From the NCBI GenBank assembly GCA_964036665.1, contig OZ038528.1, positions 8,128,501 through 8,192,500 on the forward strand: a stretch of 64,000 nt of DNA. The letters run 5' to 3'. The translations under genes and the position numbers were made by a program. Origin of the DNA: Gordius sp. MW1. Taxonomy: Eukaryota; Nematomorpha; Gordioida; Gordea; Gordiidae. Each line of letters begins with the position of its first letter. Positions within the stretch are counted from its first letter, which is position 1. Below the pieces are notes generated by a model. It saw only the letters and a list, made by a program, of their open reading frames with translations, was not told the DNA's origin and searched no databases. Of this stretch, positions 9,605 through 21,891 are shown in pieces.

Positions 9605-12115
9605 GTTCGCTACTTGATTCTTTAACCCTCCTTTGCAACTTAATCATCAATGCGAATATCCCCCAAGAAATTAGGCCAGTTCTTTTTGGATCTCGACTTT
9701 TAGCTTTAAAAAAACCTAATAACTCTTAGGACCAATAGCCATTGGGAATGTATTCCGTCGTATAATATCTAAAATAATTTGTAAACGCATTAAACCAACA
9801 TTGTCCAATACCCTATAACCTCATCAATTAGGCTTTGGTGTTAAGGGAGGATGTGAGGCTGCATGCCATGCAGGCCGGATCACCCTCCAAAATTTACCCC
9901 CCCCCCCCCCCCCGACCACTGTCTAGTCAAACTAGACTTCACTATAGAAGTGTTTTTATTGAGAATTTTTTAGAAGACTTTCCACAATACTCTAACTATA
10001 TTCTGCTAAGTTATGGATGACCATCCCTTTTGAAATATGGCTTCTTTGTAATCAAATCTGCAGAAGGCCTTCAACAAGATGATCCATTAGGACCCCCATT
10101 ATTTTGCTGCGGCATACAAAAACTTATAAACCAAATCAATAACCAGTGTAACCTTTCACATGTATGGTTTCTCGATGATGCGACTTTGGCAGGCAGCCAT
10201 GCAGAAGTAACCAAAGCAATTAACATAATTAAAGACTTTTGTATGTCCCTAAATCTAACACTTAATGATGCTAAATGCGAAGGTTTGTAACCCCCTAACT
10301 TTGATAAAAATTCCATTTTTAAACCATATTCTATAGTGAATAAAGAAAATCTATCAATGCTCGGTTCGCCTATAGGTGGATCTCCCTTTTTACAAAGCTT
10401 TTTAAACAAGAATTTAGCCCTTTTGGCCTCAAAATTTAATCTTTTAAAACTCCTTTTTTATGATAAAAAACTTTTTAAACATCTCCAAAATTCAGCACTG
10501 TTTTAGATCAGCTGCCGCTTTTTTACATAGAGATATTTTAAGAGTATAGGAATCTAGAATTAAAGATCTCCTTGAAAAAATTTTAAATCTACCTTTTGAT
10601 AATACCAGCTGGCTGCAGGCCACCCTTCCAACCAAATTTGGGAGCTTAGGAATTAGGTCCCCGCTGACTATTTGGCTTTTCTCTCGTTATTTAAATCTGT
10701 GAAGGATTTTGCTTTTAAATTAACCTCTCAATAAAATGCTTTTTTAACGGAATTGGCCATATTGTCTTGGCATGAGAACGTCATACCAGGAACCAGCCTT
10801 CCAGAGTCGGCCAAACAACGAGTTTGGGACGTCAGTATAGTATCGCGCTTCTTCGCTTACTTCGAGTTGTGATCATAGATTACATAGACTGCTCATGTTA
10901 TATATTCCATATGGCAAATTGTTTGTGAAATTTGCCGCCATTTTGATGAACAATACCGTCCTATATCACATAATGGCGTTTTGCGCTCTGCCGTTTTTTT
11001 CGAACAGGGGAGGTAAAGAAAAAAGGTTTTGATTCCATAAATAAGATATTACTTAAGATATGATATTTTTAAAAAATTTATTATTGACACATTTCATAAA
11101 AATTAAAAATGTAAAAACTGTAATGTTATTAAAATTTTTTAAAAATATCATATATTTAGTAATATCTTACTTATTTATGGAATCAAAACCTTTTTTCTTT
11201 ACCTCTCCTGTTCGAAAAAAACGGCAGAGCGCAAAACGCCATTATGTGATATAGGACGGTATTGTTCATCAAAATGGCGGAAAAAAAACACACACATTTT
11301 ATACCGTGATGAGCAGTCTATGTAGTCTATGGTTGTGATATTGTGCAGCATTTCAATCTCAGGTCACTTACGACCGACTCTGGTCACGAATGGCTTGAAT
11401 GTATCCCACGTAAACACTCAGGACTTCTGCTTTCAAATCCAGAAGTTTCGTATGCAATAGCTCTCCGCCTAGGTATTAAAGTTACCATAGGTTATTTTTG
11501 CAAAAATTGCAATAAGGAAATAGATATCTGGGCTCATCGCCCACTTCATTGCAGGTTAAACAAACATCGCTTTGTCCGTCATCAAAAAATAAAACTCTTG
11601 ATTCAATCGGCTTTAAAAAAGGCCGGCACTCCTTCCATTCTTGAACCACCCGATCCTTCTTTAGAAGGTAAAATGCGTCCCGACGGAGCTTCTATGATCC
11701 CCTAGGAGGATGGCAAGTTCCTAGCATGGGACTTTACCTGCATCAATATCTTCGCGCCAACTAATAATATTTTTAACCCACTTTCTTGTGCGGAAGACCG
11801 TAAAACACACAAATACCGATCCATTGCTCAATTAAAAAATTTTATTCCAATAGTAGCTTCCTGTTCTGCTACTTTTGGCAAGAAAGCATTAGCTTTTTTT
11901 AAATCGATAGGAAACAGATCCCCCAAAGCTAAATACTCACCCAGCTTTATTTTACGCCAAAAAATCGGCATTTTGATAGCTAAATATAATTACAAATCTT
12001 TATCTGACACATGGCTCGTGTTGGCTATTGACGAATCTAATGAATAAATTTTAAATTTTATGCTCGTTTATTGTAAATTTTATGTATTAATTTTACCTAA
12101 TAAAAGCATTTTAAA
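9605..12115 (+). mobile_element. RLE-type LINE copy A, 3 prime half (RT, zinc knuckle, restriction-like endonuclease)
   Basis: RT words are LLDSLTLLCNLIINANIPQ, RPIAIGN-like, GFGVKGGCEAACHA, then AEGLQQDDPLGPP (10060-10110) and the active-site-type box FLDD (about 10170). After the MITE at 10874-11331, the C-terminal part continues: HEWLECIPRKHSGLLL, a Cys/His knuckle (CKNC, then H and C), and the endonuclease core MRPDG followed by WDFTC (11670-11740). Poly(C) at 9898-9913 and several stops show decay. A polyadenylation-like AATAAA near 12099 and an A-run at about 12113 mark the 3 prime end. The PDG and WD arrangement fits the restriction-like endonuclease of R2-like and NeSL-like LINEs, but the exact clade is not assigned. 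Confidence 0.85.
10874..11331. mobile_element. hAT-type MITE inside LINE copy A, 8-base TSD GTTGTGAT
   Basis: This 458-base element has long inverted arms. The left end is CATAGATTACATAGACTGCTC and the right end is the complement of CATAGACTACATAGACTGCTC with two differences near the tip. It is flanked by exact 8-base copies of GTTGTGAT (10866-10873 and 11332-11339). Removing it restores the LINE frame; the equivalent site in LINE copy C near 39605 is uninterrupted. There is no coding capacity, so reading frames called inside it are arm sequence. Confidence 0.9.
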
Positions 12116-12192
12116 AAAAAATTAATTGAAAATTAGTAATCGTGTTTTTAGTAATGAATAAAGTACCTGTTAGGAGATCGCGTTTTTCATCA

Positions 12193-12973
12193 TCAATCTC
12201 TAAGTGCGATGGAGTATACAATATTTTTGGTTAGTCTAACTTTAGCCAACACAAACACGCGAGAATATCCCACGTATAGCTGTCCGTGGGAAAAGCAAGA
12301 TGTGCCCAAATCTAAGCCACAAATAGACATCGTTTGACCTTGAGCCTTATTAATTGTCATTGCGAATGCCAATTTAATTGGAAATTGAATACGTTTGAAT
12401 TCCATCGGCAAATCTGTGGGAATCATAGAAGGTTCGTGGCAGCAATACATTTTCCCCTCGGAACTCGCCATCCGACCCAGACCGCGTAGTCAGCATCGGA
12501 ATTAGAAGGGGGGCAAATGGCTATAGTAATAATTATTTCAAATATGGTATCAAGTCAAAGGACAAATGATTTATATATTAGATAATGTCTACTTTTACAA
12601 ATTCAGGTAAATTAAAACTTACCCGTTAAACCTTTAATCTTATGGAATGATCTTTAATAAATTTATACAATTTTAATTTATTGCCTATATGAATATGAAG
12701 GTAAAATTTTTCTAAAAGAACTGTATATTCAAATTTTTAAAGCAATCGATAGATACGCATTACGTCATGAGGTTGCTTTTGATTGACGTTTTATTAAACG
12801 TCAAACGTATAAAACAAAATAACTTGACCGTCTTATCATTTAGAGATTTGGAATAAAGTTTAAAACCTATTCTCAGACCTACCAAATATTCGCAAAAATT
12901 TTCATAAAAATCGGTCCAGCCGTTTCGGAGGAGTTTAATTACGCACACCGTGACACGAGAATTTTATATATTA
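12193..12973 (-). mobile_element. Helitron remnant: 5 prime end and helicase C-terminus
   Basis: On the minus strand the element opens at 12973 with TCTAATATATAAAATTCTCG, preceded by A. This start is shared with the copy at 62022 and fits a Helitron 5 prime end (TC after a host A). About 250 bases of leader follow (CGGCTGGACCGAT, GGTAGGTCTGAG). Further on, 12471-12193 encodes the end of a Pif1-like helicase: LAFAMTINKAQGQT, DLGTSCFSHGQLYVGYSR. The middle (Rep and most of the helicase) is missing. The 3 prime end was not identified with certainty before the LINE A-tail at about 12115. Confidence 0.75.
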
Positions 12974-13411
12974 GATATGGCAGTAATAATTATTCAAAGC
13001 AATTAAATTAGCTAAAATTTAAATTAATTCAACAAAGAGAAATTTAACACTAAAATTTTTGGTGCATTATATATATTAGGGAAACAAACTTACTTATAAT
13101 AGAATATACGAAGCTATTATCTTAAATTATTTAAACAAAAATTTAAAGGAAATAGAATCAAAATGTTTTAAAAAATTTCGCGCTTAAAAAAAGAATGAAT
13201 GCTACAGGATATACAAAAATTAGATGTTTCAACATTATTTTGAAAAATTCATCAATTAATAAACTAATAATCAAAATTAGAGATTTTTAACTACTTGACT
13301 TACGAAACTTACACCTATGTAGATGTTAGACATTTAACAAATTTTTTATGTTAGCGCATGGGTTTACGTCTTCGGGTCGAACATACGTACATATAAACAT
13401 ATTTTTCAGGC

Positions 13412-13540
13412 CTAGGCTATGTATTCTCTATTCTAAGTGATAAATAACTAATCGTAAAAATGCATTTCTTAAACGTTCCATTCCCGAGCACACACATCGC
13501 GTTCGTTAATTTGTATATTATTGTTTACAAATGATAAAGC
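13412..13540 (-). repeat. Inverted copy of the sequence upstream of the kinectin-like gene
   Basis: Read on the minus strand, this block matches 15223-15348 over most of its length. Shared words include AACGAACGCGATGTGTTGTTTG-like core, CGGGTATGGAACGTTTAAGAA-like core, TTATCACTTGGAATA-like core and TATAGCCT-like end. It differs by scattered substitutions and small gaps. It points away from the gene. Confidence 0.8.
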
Positions 13541-14039
13541 CCAGCTGACATTCGTTTATTATCCTTTGTGATTTAATTCATTTTTTCCAAAGAAGCTGTT
13601 AAGCCATAAATTTGAGTATTATTTTTTTTAGAAATCCATTATCTCCTAAAAGTTTTGCTGCATTTGGCTCAAAATTTAAATGAAATGTATTTTTTAAGAT
13701 ACCATGTTATAAAAAATTAGATTTGAAAATGCTTTTGACAATTTTTTATGTGCATTTCATAAAAATAAAATAGAAGATTGTTGGTAACTATCTCCACTTT
13801 TAGATTATAACATCATGTAAAAATAAGATTTGAAAATAGAAGATATAAATTGTTGAAACTATATGCATAAAGCTTTTGCACCATTAGAAAATACATAATT
13901 TGAACTGATACTAACAAACAACTCTTAAAATAAGAAACAGCACTTACAGCGTTTTTCTAAACTTTTGCACTTCGTATTCCTCTCCTGTACACTAGTAGGA
14001 GAGAAAAAAGGTAATCCATAGTGTTGTTAAAATGCCAAA

Positions 14040-14070
14040 ATGCTACTACCATAACCTATGGTAGTAGCAT
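14040..14070. repeat. Perfect 14-base inverted repeat with 3-base loop
   Basis: ATGCTACTACCATA, then ACC, then TATGGTAGTAGCAT: fully complementary arms. It could form a DNA or RNA hairpin. No link to a neighbouring feature is visible. Confidence 0.8.
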
Positions 14071-15222
14071 ACATCTCGCCCATTACCATCATCGTAACCA
14101 GCATCATGCTACTTAATAACCCGGTTCACTGGCAACCATGGCTGCTTGGTTGGGAGAGATGTAAGTAACCGGGCATTTGGCAGATTGGATCAAGATGAAA
14201 ATTGTAATTCTGCTGGAGTGGGGAAAACTGTCTCTTCTTTTTCTTATAAAAAATGCTGGTAACTAAAATTATGCAAGTTGTTTTTATTTTATAAATATAT
14301 ATTGATAAAGATGAGTTGGCAGCTCTACTAATTGCTCACTCTCTGAAAGTGAAAAACATGGAAATTTATGATTTCATACATCTAAATACAAATGGCTAAT
14401 TTTTGATGAAGCCTTAGGTGGGGCTTTACGCTCTGTCTGTTCTCTTTACAACACAAACGATTTATTTATTCAACAAAAAACAAAGGGTGTGTTCATTAAT
14501 ATCCCGTTTAAAAATTACAGAAAAGCGACTATTTATATATCACTTATATCACCAATAAAAATCAGTAAATATTATACAAAATGGTTTAGCAATTAAAAAA
14601 AATTTTACCCCCCCCCCCCGGAAGTTGAAAATACCCCCCGGAGCATTTTTTCTGAAAGAAACCCTGATTAAGAGTATTTAAAGTATTTATTCCGTCAGTT
14701 ATGATGACATTCAACGTATTAGATGTATGTTGTAAATTCTCAATTAAACCACATTTACATTTTCCTTAAGAGATTTTAAAGTTTTTTTATGTTGCACTCC
14801 ATTCCCCTGCTACCAACTGCTATTTCTGCTTTAGCTTCATTTAGCTTACCTAAACTTTTAAAATTGTATAACAACAAATGATATATGTATACCATGGTTA
14901 TGATTCTCATTAAACATTATGTGGTTTTTTAAATGAAACAAAACTTCCACATCCATTTCTTTCTGTAAATCTTTACTTCCCCTTGAAATAGCCCCTTATT
15001 AGCAAAGTCTTTATTTAATTTTTTTGCCCCATAAAATTTTTCTTGTTATTTTTTTCAACTATTTAAGTCTAGAAAATATTTAATTAATTTATTTTTTCAT
15101 ACCAATTATCAGAAGGTAATACTATTAATGATTCTAATCTGAAAGTATTAGCGATATTATTGAATATATTGAAAATTCAAAAATGGCGGATTTAAAATAA
15201 GAGTAAAAGTAGCCTTTGGATA

Positions 15223-15348
15223 TGTTAACAATAGCAAACATATTAACGAACGCGATGTGTTGTTTGTTTAGCACTCGGGTATGGAACGTTTAAGAAATGA
15301 GTTTTTACAATCTATTATTTATCACTTGGAATATAGAATATATAGCCT
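15223..15348 (+). promoter_or_regulatory. Putative promoter / 5 prime UTR block of the kinectin-like gene (duplicated at 13412)
   Basis: This block lies 33 bases upstream of the ATG at 15382 and is one arm of the inverted duplication with 13412-13540. Its position suggests the core promoter or first untranslated sequence, but no TATA box or initiator was assigned. The role is inferred from position and from the presence of a second copy only. Confidence 0.4.
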
Positions 15349-15381
15349 GCGCGTATTTTTGAAATTATTCAATATAAACGC

Positions 15382-18300
15382 ATGGTTATGGCTCTACAAC
15401 TTCTAAAATTTATTGAGTCTACATTTTTTAGTTATGATATCACATATTCACTTTGTATCATCGCTGTCATAGCCATGTTTACCATAGTATATCTTATTTC
15501 TATTATGGGCACTAAAGAACGAACATTTGAAGAAGCCAAGGCAGCTCAAAATAACGATGTTTATAAGAAAAAGGGGTTTTGGCTATTATCTTATATTGTT
15601 CCTAGAACCATTCATAAGGAAGTCGTTAAAGCCAAATTTTTGAAGGAAAAAATGAAATTAAATATGGTAAGCAAAGGCAACCATAAGAATTTTAGCTATC
15701 AGGCCAAGGATAAACAAAAAATTAACAGTTCATCTAAGATTATAAAAACTTTTGCAGATGGAGGGAGGGATCTAGATTTGGGTATTATATCAGATGCTCC
15801 AAAAAACACAATCAAATATGACAAAAGCATTTCACAACAGGATATAACTAGCACAAAATTTACAAAACATAGGAAATATGGTTCATTAAGCAAGGCTGAA
15901 AATTTTTCAGCAAATGATGATACTACTCAAGCAAATTTGCTATGTGATGTTCACTTAAATACCTGTCAAAATAATTCATCATCAAATGTATTTGAAAAAC
16001 ATATGGAATTTGAAAGCAGTAGCTGTAATGAGTTTATAGAACAAAATGGAGACAATAAAAATATTTCAGCAAATAATATAAAAGCCAATAAAAAACATAA
16101 AAAAAGAAATAAAAAATGCAAAAATCTATTAATTGGCACTCATGGTAAGATATTATTTTAACATATATTTATTATTAATGTTATAAATATAGAGGAAGAT
16201 AGTCAGAAAGGAAATGCTTCTATTGTAATTTTAGACCATACCCATGTTGATGGTAATATATTATGATATTTTAAGCACCTTTGCCTTTAACGTATTTTTG
16301 AAAACCAGAATTTATGAATAAAATGCATAGGCATAAATATAGCCTGTAAAATTATATGGCATAAATAATAGTCACAAATTAATGTTCTAAATTAATAACC
16401 AATAAATCTTTTCTGTGCAGCCCTTTAAATTATTACCCTTTAATATAACCACAGAGCTGACTAATATTTACTGATTATAGTTCCATTGATAGTTTTTTGA
16501 TTTTAGTCGGGTTTTTTGTTCAAATATCCATTCATGTTTTATATTTTTCGATTGTGGTCAAGCGTTTTTTACGTTAAATTTTGGTATCTATTACATTTTT
16601 GTCATTTTACTTAGTTTAACCTCAACTTTGTCATTTAATAAAAGAAGTTTTCTAAAATCATATCATGCCGCTTTCATTTTTTCCTAGTTTTCAATTAAGG
16701 CCTCCAAATTAAAAATGTAAAAGCGATATTTCGATTTAAAATACACCCTATAAATATTGTGATGCCAACTTTCTCAATTAAAAGCTTATATAAATGTTTA
16801 ATTTTAGATCTTAGCGGATTGTAATATCGTTTGTAAAATTATAACATGAACTTGCCCAGAGTTTTCAATGTATAAAATTATCCAGGTTCTAGGGTGTGTG
16901 CGGAAGTTGCCGAAGAAGCTAATCAAAGGCCCGATGTACCCGAAGCCTTAGAAGAGCGTTTAATTAAGGAATGTACCAACTTACCCCGAGGCAAATTGTT
17001 ACTTCTTTTAGACACCCTCATGCAGGACAAAAAAATTGATGGCAAAGAGATTAAAGTAATCGCGTAGTCTGCTCACGCTCGTGCTATAACACGCGCCATA
17101 ACAATCGATAGATATTTTTTTACTTATCTGCTGCGTTTATTACCTACCAACATTTGACACTCGAAAGAACGATCGATAATTGTTATTGTTCCATCCAATC
17201 ATTTGAGACCTTTTTTAATTTGCTAATTTAAATTGCTAAATTATTTTGATTACCATTAATAGATAATTTTAAATTAAAACTTAGATTTTTAATAAATTTA
17301 GTTAATACAACAGCTGAGGGATTCTATGCAAAAGCACGTTGATGAGTTGGAGGCGAAAGTTCACGAATCTCAGTCTCTGATGAAAAATGCAAATATGCAG
17401 AACCAAAAACTGAGGTTAATTCCCTTTTCAAAACAATACCTTATGTTTGATTAATGTCCTAAATTTTTAGAAAATAATATCTTTTTTTTAAGTCTTGCCA
17501 AATAAGTTTAGTGGTGTATCAATATTTACCATTAGATTTCCTAACGTGTCTGTTTTTCAAGAATACTAAATATTATTATGGTAGAAACATTTAATGTTTA
17601 TAAATATTTGAAAAATCTTAACGCACATAAATGCATTCTGTATTCAAAATCAATTAATCCTCGGCAAAACATCCTCAGACTTTTTTTTAAATTATAAAAA
17701 AAAATTATCCTTGTTTTTAAATACCATGAGGATTATAACTATGTATTATTTTGTTTACATATTTCCTGAAAACTTCGTATATATATATATTAATTTCTTA
17801 TCTACTAAGCAATCTTTCATATAAATTAGTCACAATTGATTTGGAATTATAATTTTCGCCTTAAATATCTAATTAAAAATATATTGGCTCAAAAATTTAG
17901 ACACATGAAAAAAAGAATTCAAAATATACTTATTTTTATAAATTTATGTTTCATCGAAAATATTTTAATTATATTATATTTTTTAAATTTGGTTTATATT
18001 ACCCTGGGACTAACTATCGGGAGATGACGTTTTATTAAAGTTTTGCACCAAACATCTAAATGATCAAATTTTGCGCGTTTATTTCGCTATTTACGTTTTA
18101 TTATCGCTAGTAATGACCATGGCCAAGAACGCTTAAAATATGTCAAGTTAGAAAATTCGTTAAAAGAGAAGATGCTTTCCATGAATCAGGAATTACAGGT
18201 GCTGCATTCTCGTTTGAACGAGGCCCAACGTTATCAGCACAAAGTGATAGCGTTGCAAAAAGCTTTGGACGACGCCAAAGCCAACCATACCTTTGCCCTT

Positions 18301-21300
18301 AATGCGTTGAAGGAGGTGATTTTATTTGCAGCTATTATGAAAATTTCCTAAAGTGGGTGTTTGAGGCTTTATTATATCTTTGGGCAACCTGTAGATATAA
18401 ATTATTAATTGCTAAACATAGATATGGAAAGATAATCTTTAAATGTTTTCATTATTCTTTCTCCCATAACTTTTATTAATAAAATCTTACCCAAAATGGC
18501 CGCCTAAGTTACTTAATAAATTTTAAAGAAAAATCAACTGTTTATAAATTTATCGTATTTTAAATTTACGGGAATGTTCAATGAATGTTTTATATTTGCA
18601 GGAAAATAAGAGGTGTCATGAAAATTATTCTCAAAAGGACAACGATGCTAAAGTGTTGGAAAAAAAGATGCTTCAGTTGGAAGCTTCTTTCAAGAAAGAT
18701 TTAGAAACTAAAGTTAAAGCTTCCGAAGACAAGGTGGAGTGTTTGTTTTAGTTTAGTCCTTAATTATTTTTTTATTAATGGCTATGCAATTTATGGTTTA
18801 TTATATTATATTGATGTTTTTTATCTAATAGGTTACTTACATGGCTAAGCAGAACGAGAGACTCTTAAACCAAATCAAATTTATGGAACAAGATAATGCG
18901 CGAAACAAAGACCAATTTCAGATTCTTTTAGGCGAAAAGACAAATGCCTTGGCCAAGTGTGACGAACTCAGCCTTAATCTGCTGGACGTTTCGCGGGATT
19001 TGGAATCGTTTAAGGAAAGGAACAAAATCATAACTCAGTTTGACAAAGAGGGTCGGGAAAGGGAAAACAAACTGTACTCCGAAATCGTGAATCATTTAAA
19101 GGTTTTTCTTTGTAATTCAACGAATAAATTTTAAATTACTGCTTAGGGCATGAGGTCGGAGCTATGCTTGTCCCAAGAATTTCTAAGCTCCATCCTCAAC
19201 GTCGTGCCCCAAAAAAATGAACAGATGCTGAACGACGTGTATGTCAATATTTCAAAGGACGTCGCCAAAACACAAAACTTGGTGCAGGTTGAGATGGAAA
19301 AAATGGGTGTTGTTGTGGGAGAAATGTCGCGTACCCTAAAAAGTTTGTCCGATCCAATATCACAGCACGGACACCAACTTGCAGCAACTAACAATCTTAG
19401 TAAGCAAATTGTGCTATATCTTCGAGATTAAAATATTCGTCTGTTTAGCGTCGGAAGTGTTGATTCATACCAAAAACAGCATCCAATCTATACTTCATAG
19501 TTGGGGGAAACAGCTTCAAGTAAGCAAAATTATTGCATCGACTCAATCTTTGTTCTCGATCTATTCACTAGCATAACGAAGATCATTGGCGGTTGGAGAT
19601 TAACGAGACGATAGATAGATTCCGCAAAATTGTCGATGACCTTCGCGATATAAAAACCAACGCTCATAAGGTAATTTGTTTAAAATAATATTTTAACGAG
19701 AATTTAGAAGGAAGGTCCCAAGTTGATGACATCGTTGAACGAAACCACATCCTTTTTGACAACAGATAATTACAGCATGACACCTCCCGAATCATTACTA
19801 AAAGATTATGAATTAAAGATCCAAGAGTTGAAGAATACAAATGATGTAAGTGTTTTTGAACTTTAAATGATGATAATTATTAAAATGAAGGATTTGAGGA
19901 AAAAGAATTGGAAAATTGTAGAAGCATTGAAAGATAAAGACAATTTTATCACCGAGCACCTAAAACAACGCGATATGGACGAGGAATCTAATAATCACGC
20001 TACTAAGGTTAAATTAACCGAACGAACTAATATAATAAAGATTATACAAAAATTGTGCGAAAACCTCGGGGATCCTATGGATTTTAATGGATTTGTTACG
20101 GTAAGTGTGTATTCGACGTTTCTTTATTTTTATGTATGGTATAGGGAGACGATAAATTCTATTCGACCCTTTTTGAAAAAGCGTTACAGCCTATCATCTA
20201 CAAAAATTTCGAAAACAAAGAAAAAATAACAGTTTTAAAAGTAATTTTTACCTAATATTTTATATATGGTCACGGAAGAGAGAGATTGAAATTATGGAAG
20301 ATTTAAAGATTCAATTGGCCAAACAACAAACTAAACATGAAGAGCCTTTTAAAACTGCTAAAGAAAATGAAGTAATACCCTATGAAATAAATTATATGTT
20401 TTTAGTTAGCAGGCAATGTGCTTGGAGAAATATTAATATCGGTAAAGAAACATTTGCTTGCCATCAAAGCTCAAGTGGAGGATAATGAGCGTTGTGTAGA
20501 TAAACAAATCGAATTACAAATGGAATTATCTCGGGTATTAAATACACACTTGTCACCTAACTTAACATTTTTTAATAAAGTTATACCTGAGATACTTAAA
20601 TGTAAAGGTATTAATTAGGTACTTATTCTTCTACGTTTAATGGCTTAAACAGTAAAGATTCTCTAACTCATTTTTAATAAACGAGTTCAAGTACACATGA
20701 ATAGACAGTGCTAGCTAGATACCTAATATTTCTAATTTTATTTTGGGAGAAAATTGTTATCTAAATTCATATGCAAAATATACCACACACAACCTTGCAT
20801 GGGGGTATTTTTAAATAAAATGATTGACATTATTGACGACTAACTGATTCAACAGTTTACTTCTATAATACTACACTAGTATAAAATATTTTAGGTTGTG
20901 TCAAGCTAGGGTTGTAACAAAATGTTAACAGATATTGATTTAATATGTTGATTTTTCTGCAATGATTATGCGAGAAACATTTAGTGTTTTGCGAATTTTA
21001 AAACAATAATTATATTACGCCCAGATATTTGATCGAAATTTCAAATCATTAAAGCTAATCATTTTGACAAAACTTGCGTTGATAATTTAATATGCCTAAA
21101 GTTTTTTTTATTTTTAATTGATTATGATCATCAGGTTTGGTAGGTTATGCTTGATTTTTTAAAGTTAAGCAAAATGATTTTTTATTTAAATAGGGAGGAT
21201 TAGAAAATTACAATCCAAAACTTTCGTTGTCAAAACCGTTTGTCTTGCCACGATTTGCTAAGCTCCATAAAGAAAAGGATTTGAAATATTATGACAAGGT

Positions 21301-21559
21301 GTGTCAAAGTGACTTGCACCCTAGTTTGCAAGAACCTTGGATTGAGGTTATCATTGAACCTCTCGCCGATCCTTCTCTTTTGCGCGTAAGTAAACTTTTT
21401 TGTGTTACAACTTTTTAAAATAAACTAAATTTAGCAATTTCGATGTGACACATATTGTTTTGTTTATAGGAATTGGAAGGGTATAAAATGAAGCTGCAAA
21501 ATTTACAAAGAGAATTGGTAGCTTTTCAATCTCTCAGCATTAACATTCAAGCAGATTAG
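15382..21559 (+). CDS. Kinectin / ribosome-binding protein 1 (p180)-like ER coiled-coil protein, 16 exons
   Basis: Proposed exons: 15382-16144, 16886-17055, 17314-17414, 18111-18315, 18602-18733, 18832-19101, 19147-19399, 19449-19519, 19572-19670, 19708-19845, 19891-20100, 20145-20240, 20279-20371, 20406-20607, 21198-21385, 21470-21559. All splice phases agree and give 1026 residues. Residues 21-42 form one hydrophobic membrane segment; GTKERTFEEAKAA follows, like the segment after the N-terminal anchor of RRBP1 and kinectin. A Lys-rich stretch ends exon 1. From about residue 312 the protein is mostly heptad-like coiled coil (KLENSLKEKMLSMNQEL is typical). KKNWKIVEALKDKD in exon 11 resembles the repeated KNWKAMEAL words of kinectin. 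The likely role is a type II-like ER membrane protein that organises ER, ribosomes or microtubule contacts. Several introns are only 34 to 52 bases; the acceptor of exon 13 is the least certain. The alternative is another ER coiled-coil protein with the same layout. Confidence 0.85.
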
Positions 21560-21875
21560 CATTTGTGATATACCACACTTAATATACTGTTAACACGTAC
21601 TTTACTAAAGTTTGAAGTGATCTAGTCTTTAAACAAAAATCTGTCAAGTCATAAATAGTGCAATGTAGCATCTCAATTACTATCATCAACTCATCTGTGG
21701 TCGCCATTTTTTATAACCCTTAGTAATTTTACATTCAATTAGACATTCCTATACATTTTCAAAAGCTTCGTTTTTTGTTTGCCATATATTTACACTTTTG
21801 TAAGGTACATATACATAATTAAAATGGCGTAAAATTAAATATGTACGGAATATGTTTGTTTATAATTGCGATTCA

Positions 21876-21881
21876 AATAAA
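21876..21881 (+). terminator. Polyadenylation signal AATAAA of the kinectin-like gene
   Basis: AATAAA lies 317 bases after the stop codon at 21557-21559. It is only 10 bases before the first base (21892) of the RPB9 stop codon on the other strand, so cleavage would fall inside or past the last RPB9 exon. Confidence 0.6.
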
Positions 21882-21891
21882 TGTTGTTTAA

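Larger units (their letters stand above)
12974..15381. other. AT-rich intergenic region upstream of the kinectin-like gene
   Basis: No exon was recognised. It holds one arm of an inverted duplication (13412-13540), a perfect short hairpin (14040-14070), a poly(C) run near 14610, and the second arm (15223-15348) next to the gene start. A short GC-richer block at 14085-14170 ends in a donor-like GATGTAAGT; it could be an untranslated exon, but nothing else supports that. Confidence 0.5.

Noticed and set aside
11060-11254. Plus-strand frame of 64 codons
   Set aside because: It lies wholly inside the inverted arms of the hAT MITE and is low-complexity.
12760-12948. Minus-strand frame of 62 codons
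   Set aside because: It is the Helitron 5 prime leader, shared with the non-coding copy at 62022; the matching frame there is broken.
17836-18027. Open frame of 63 codons in intron 3 of the kinectin-like gene
   Set aside because: It is AT-rich, low-complexity and lies between two well-supported exons.
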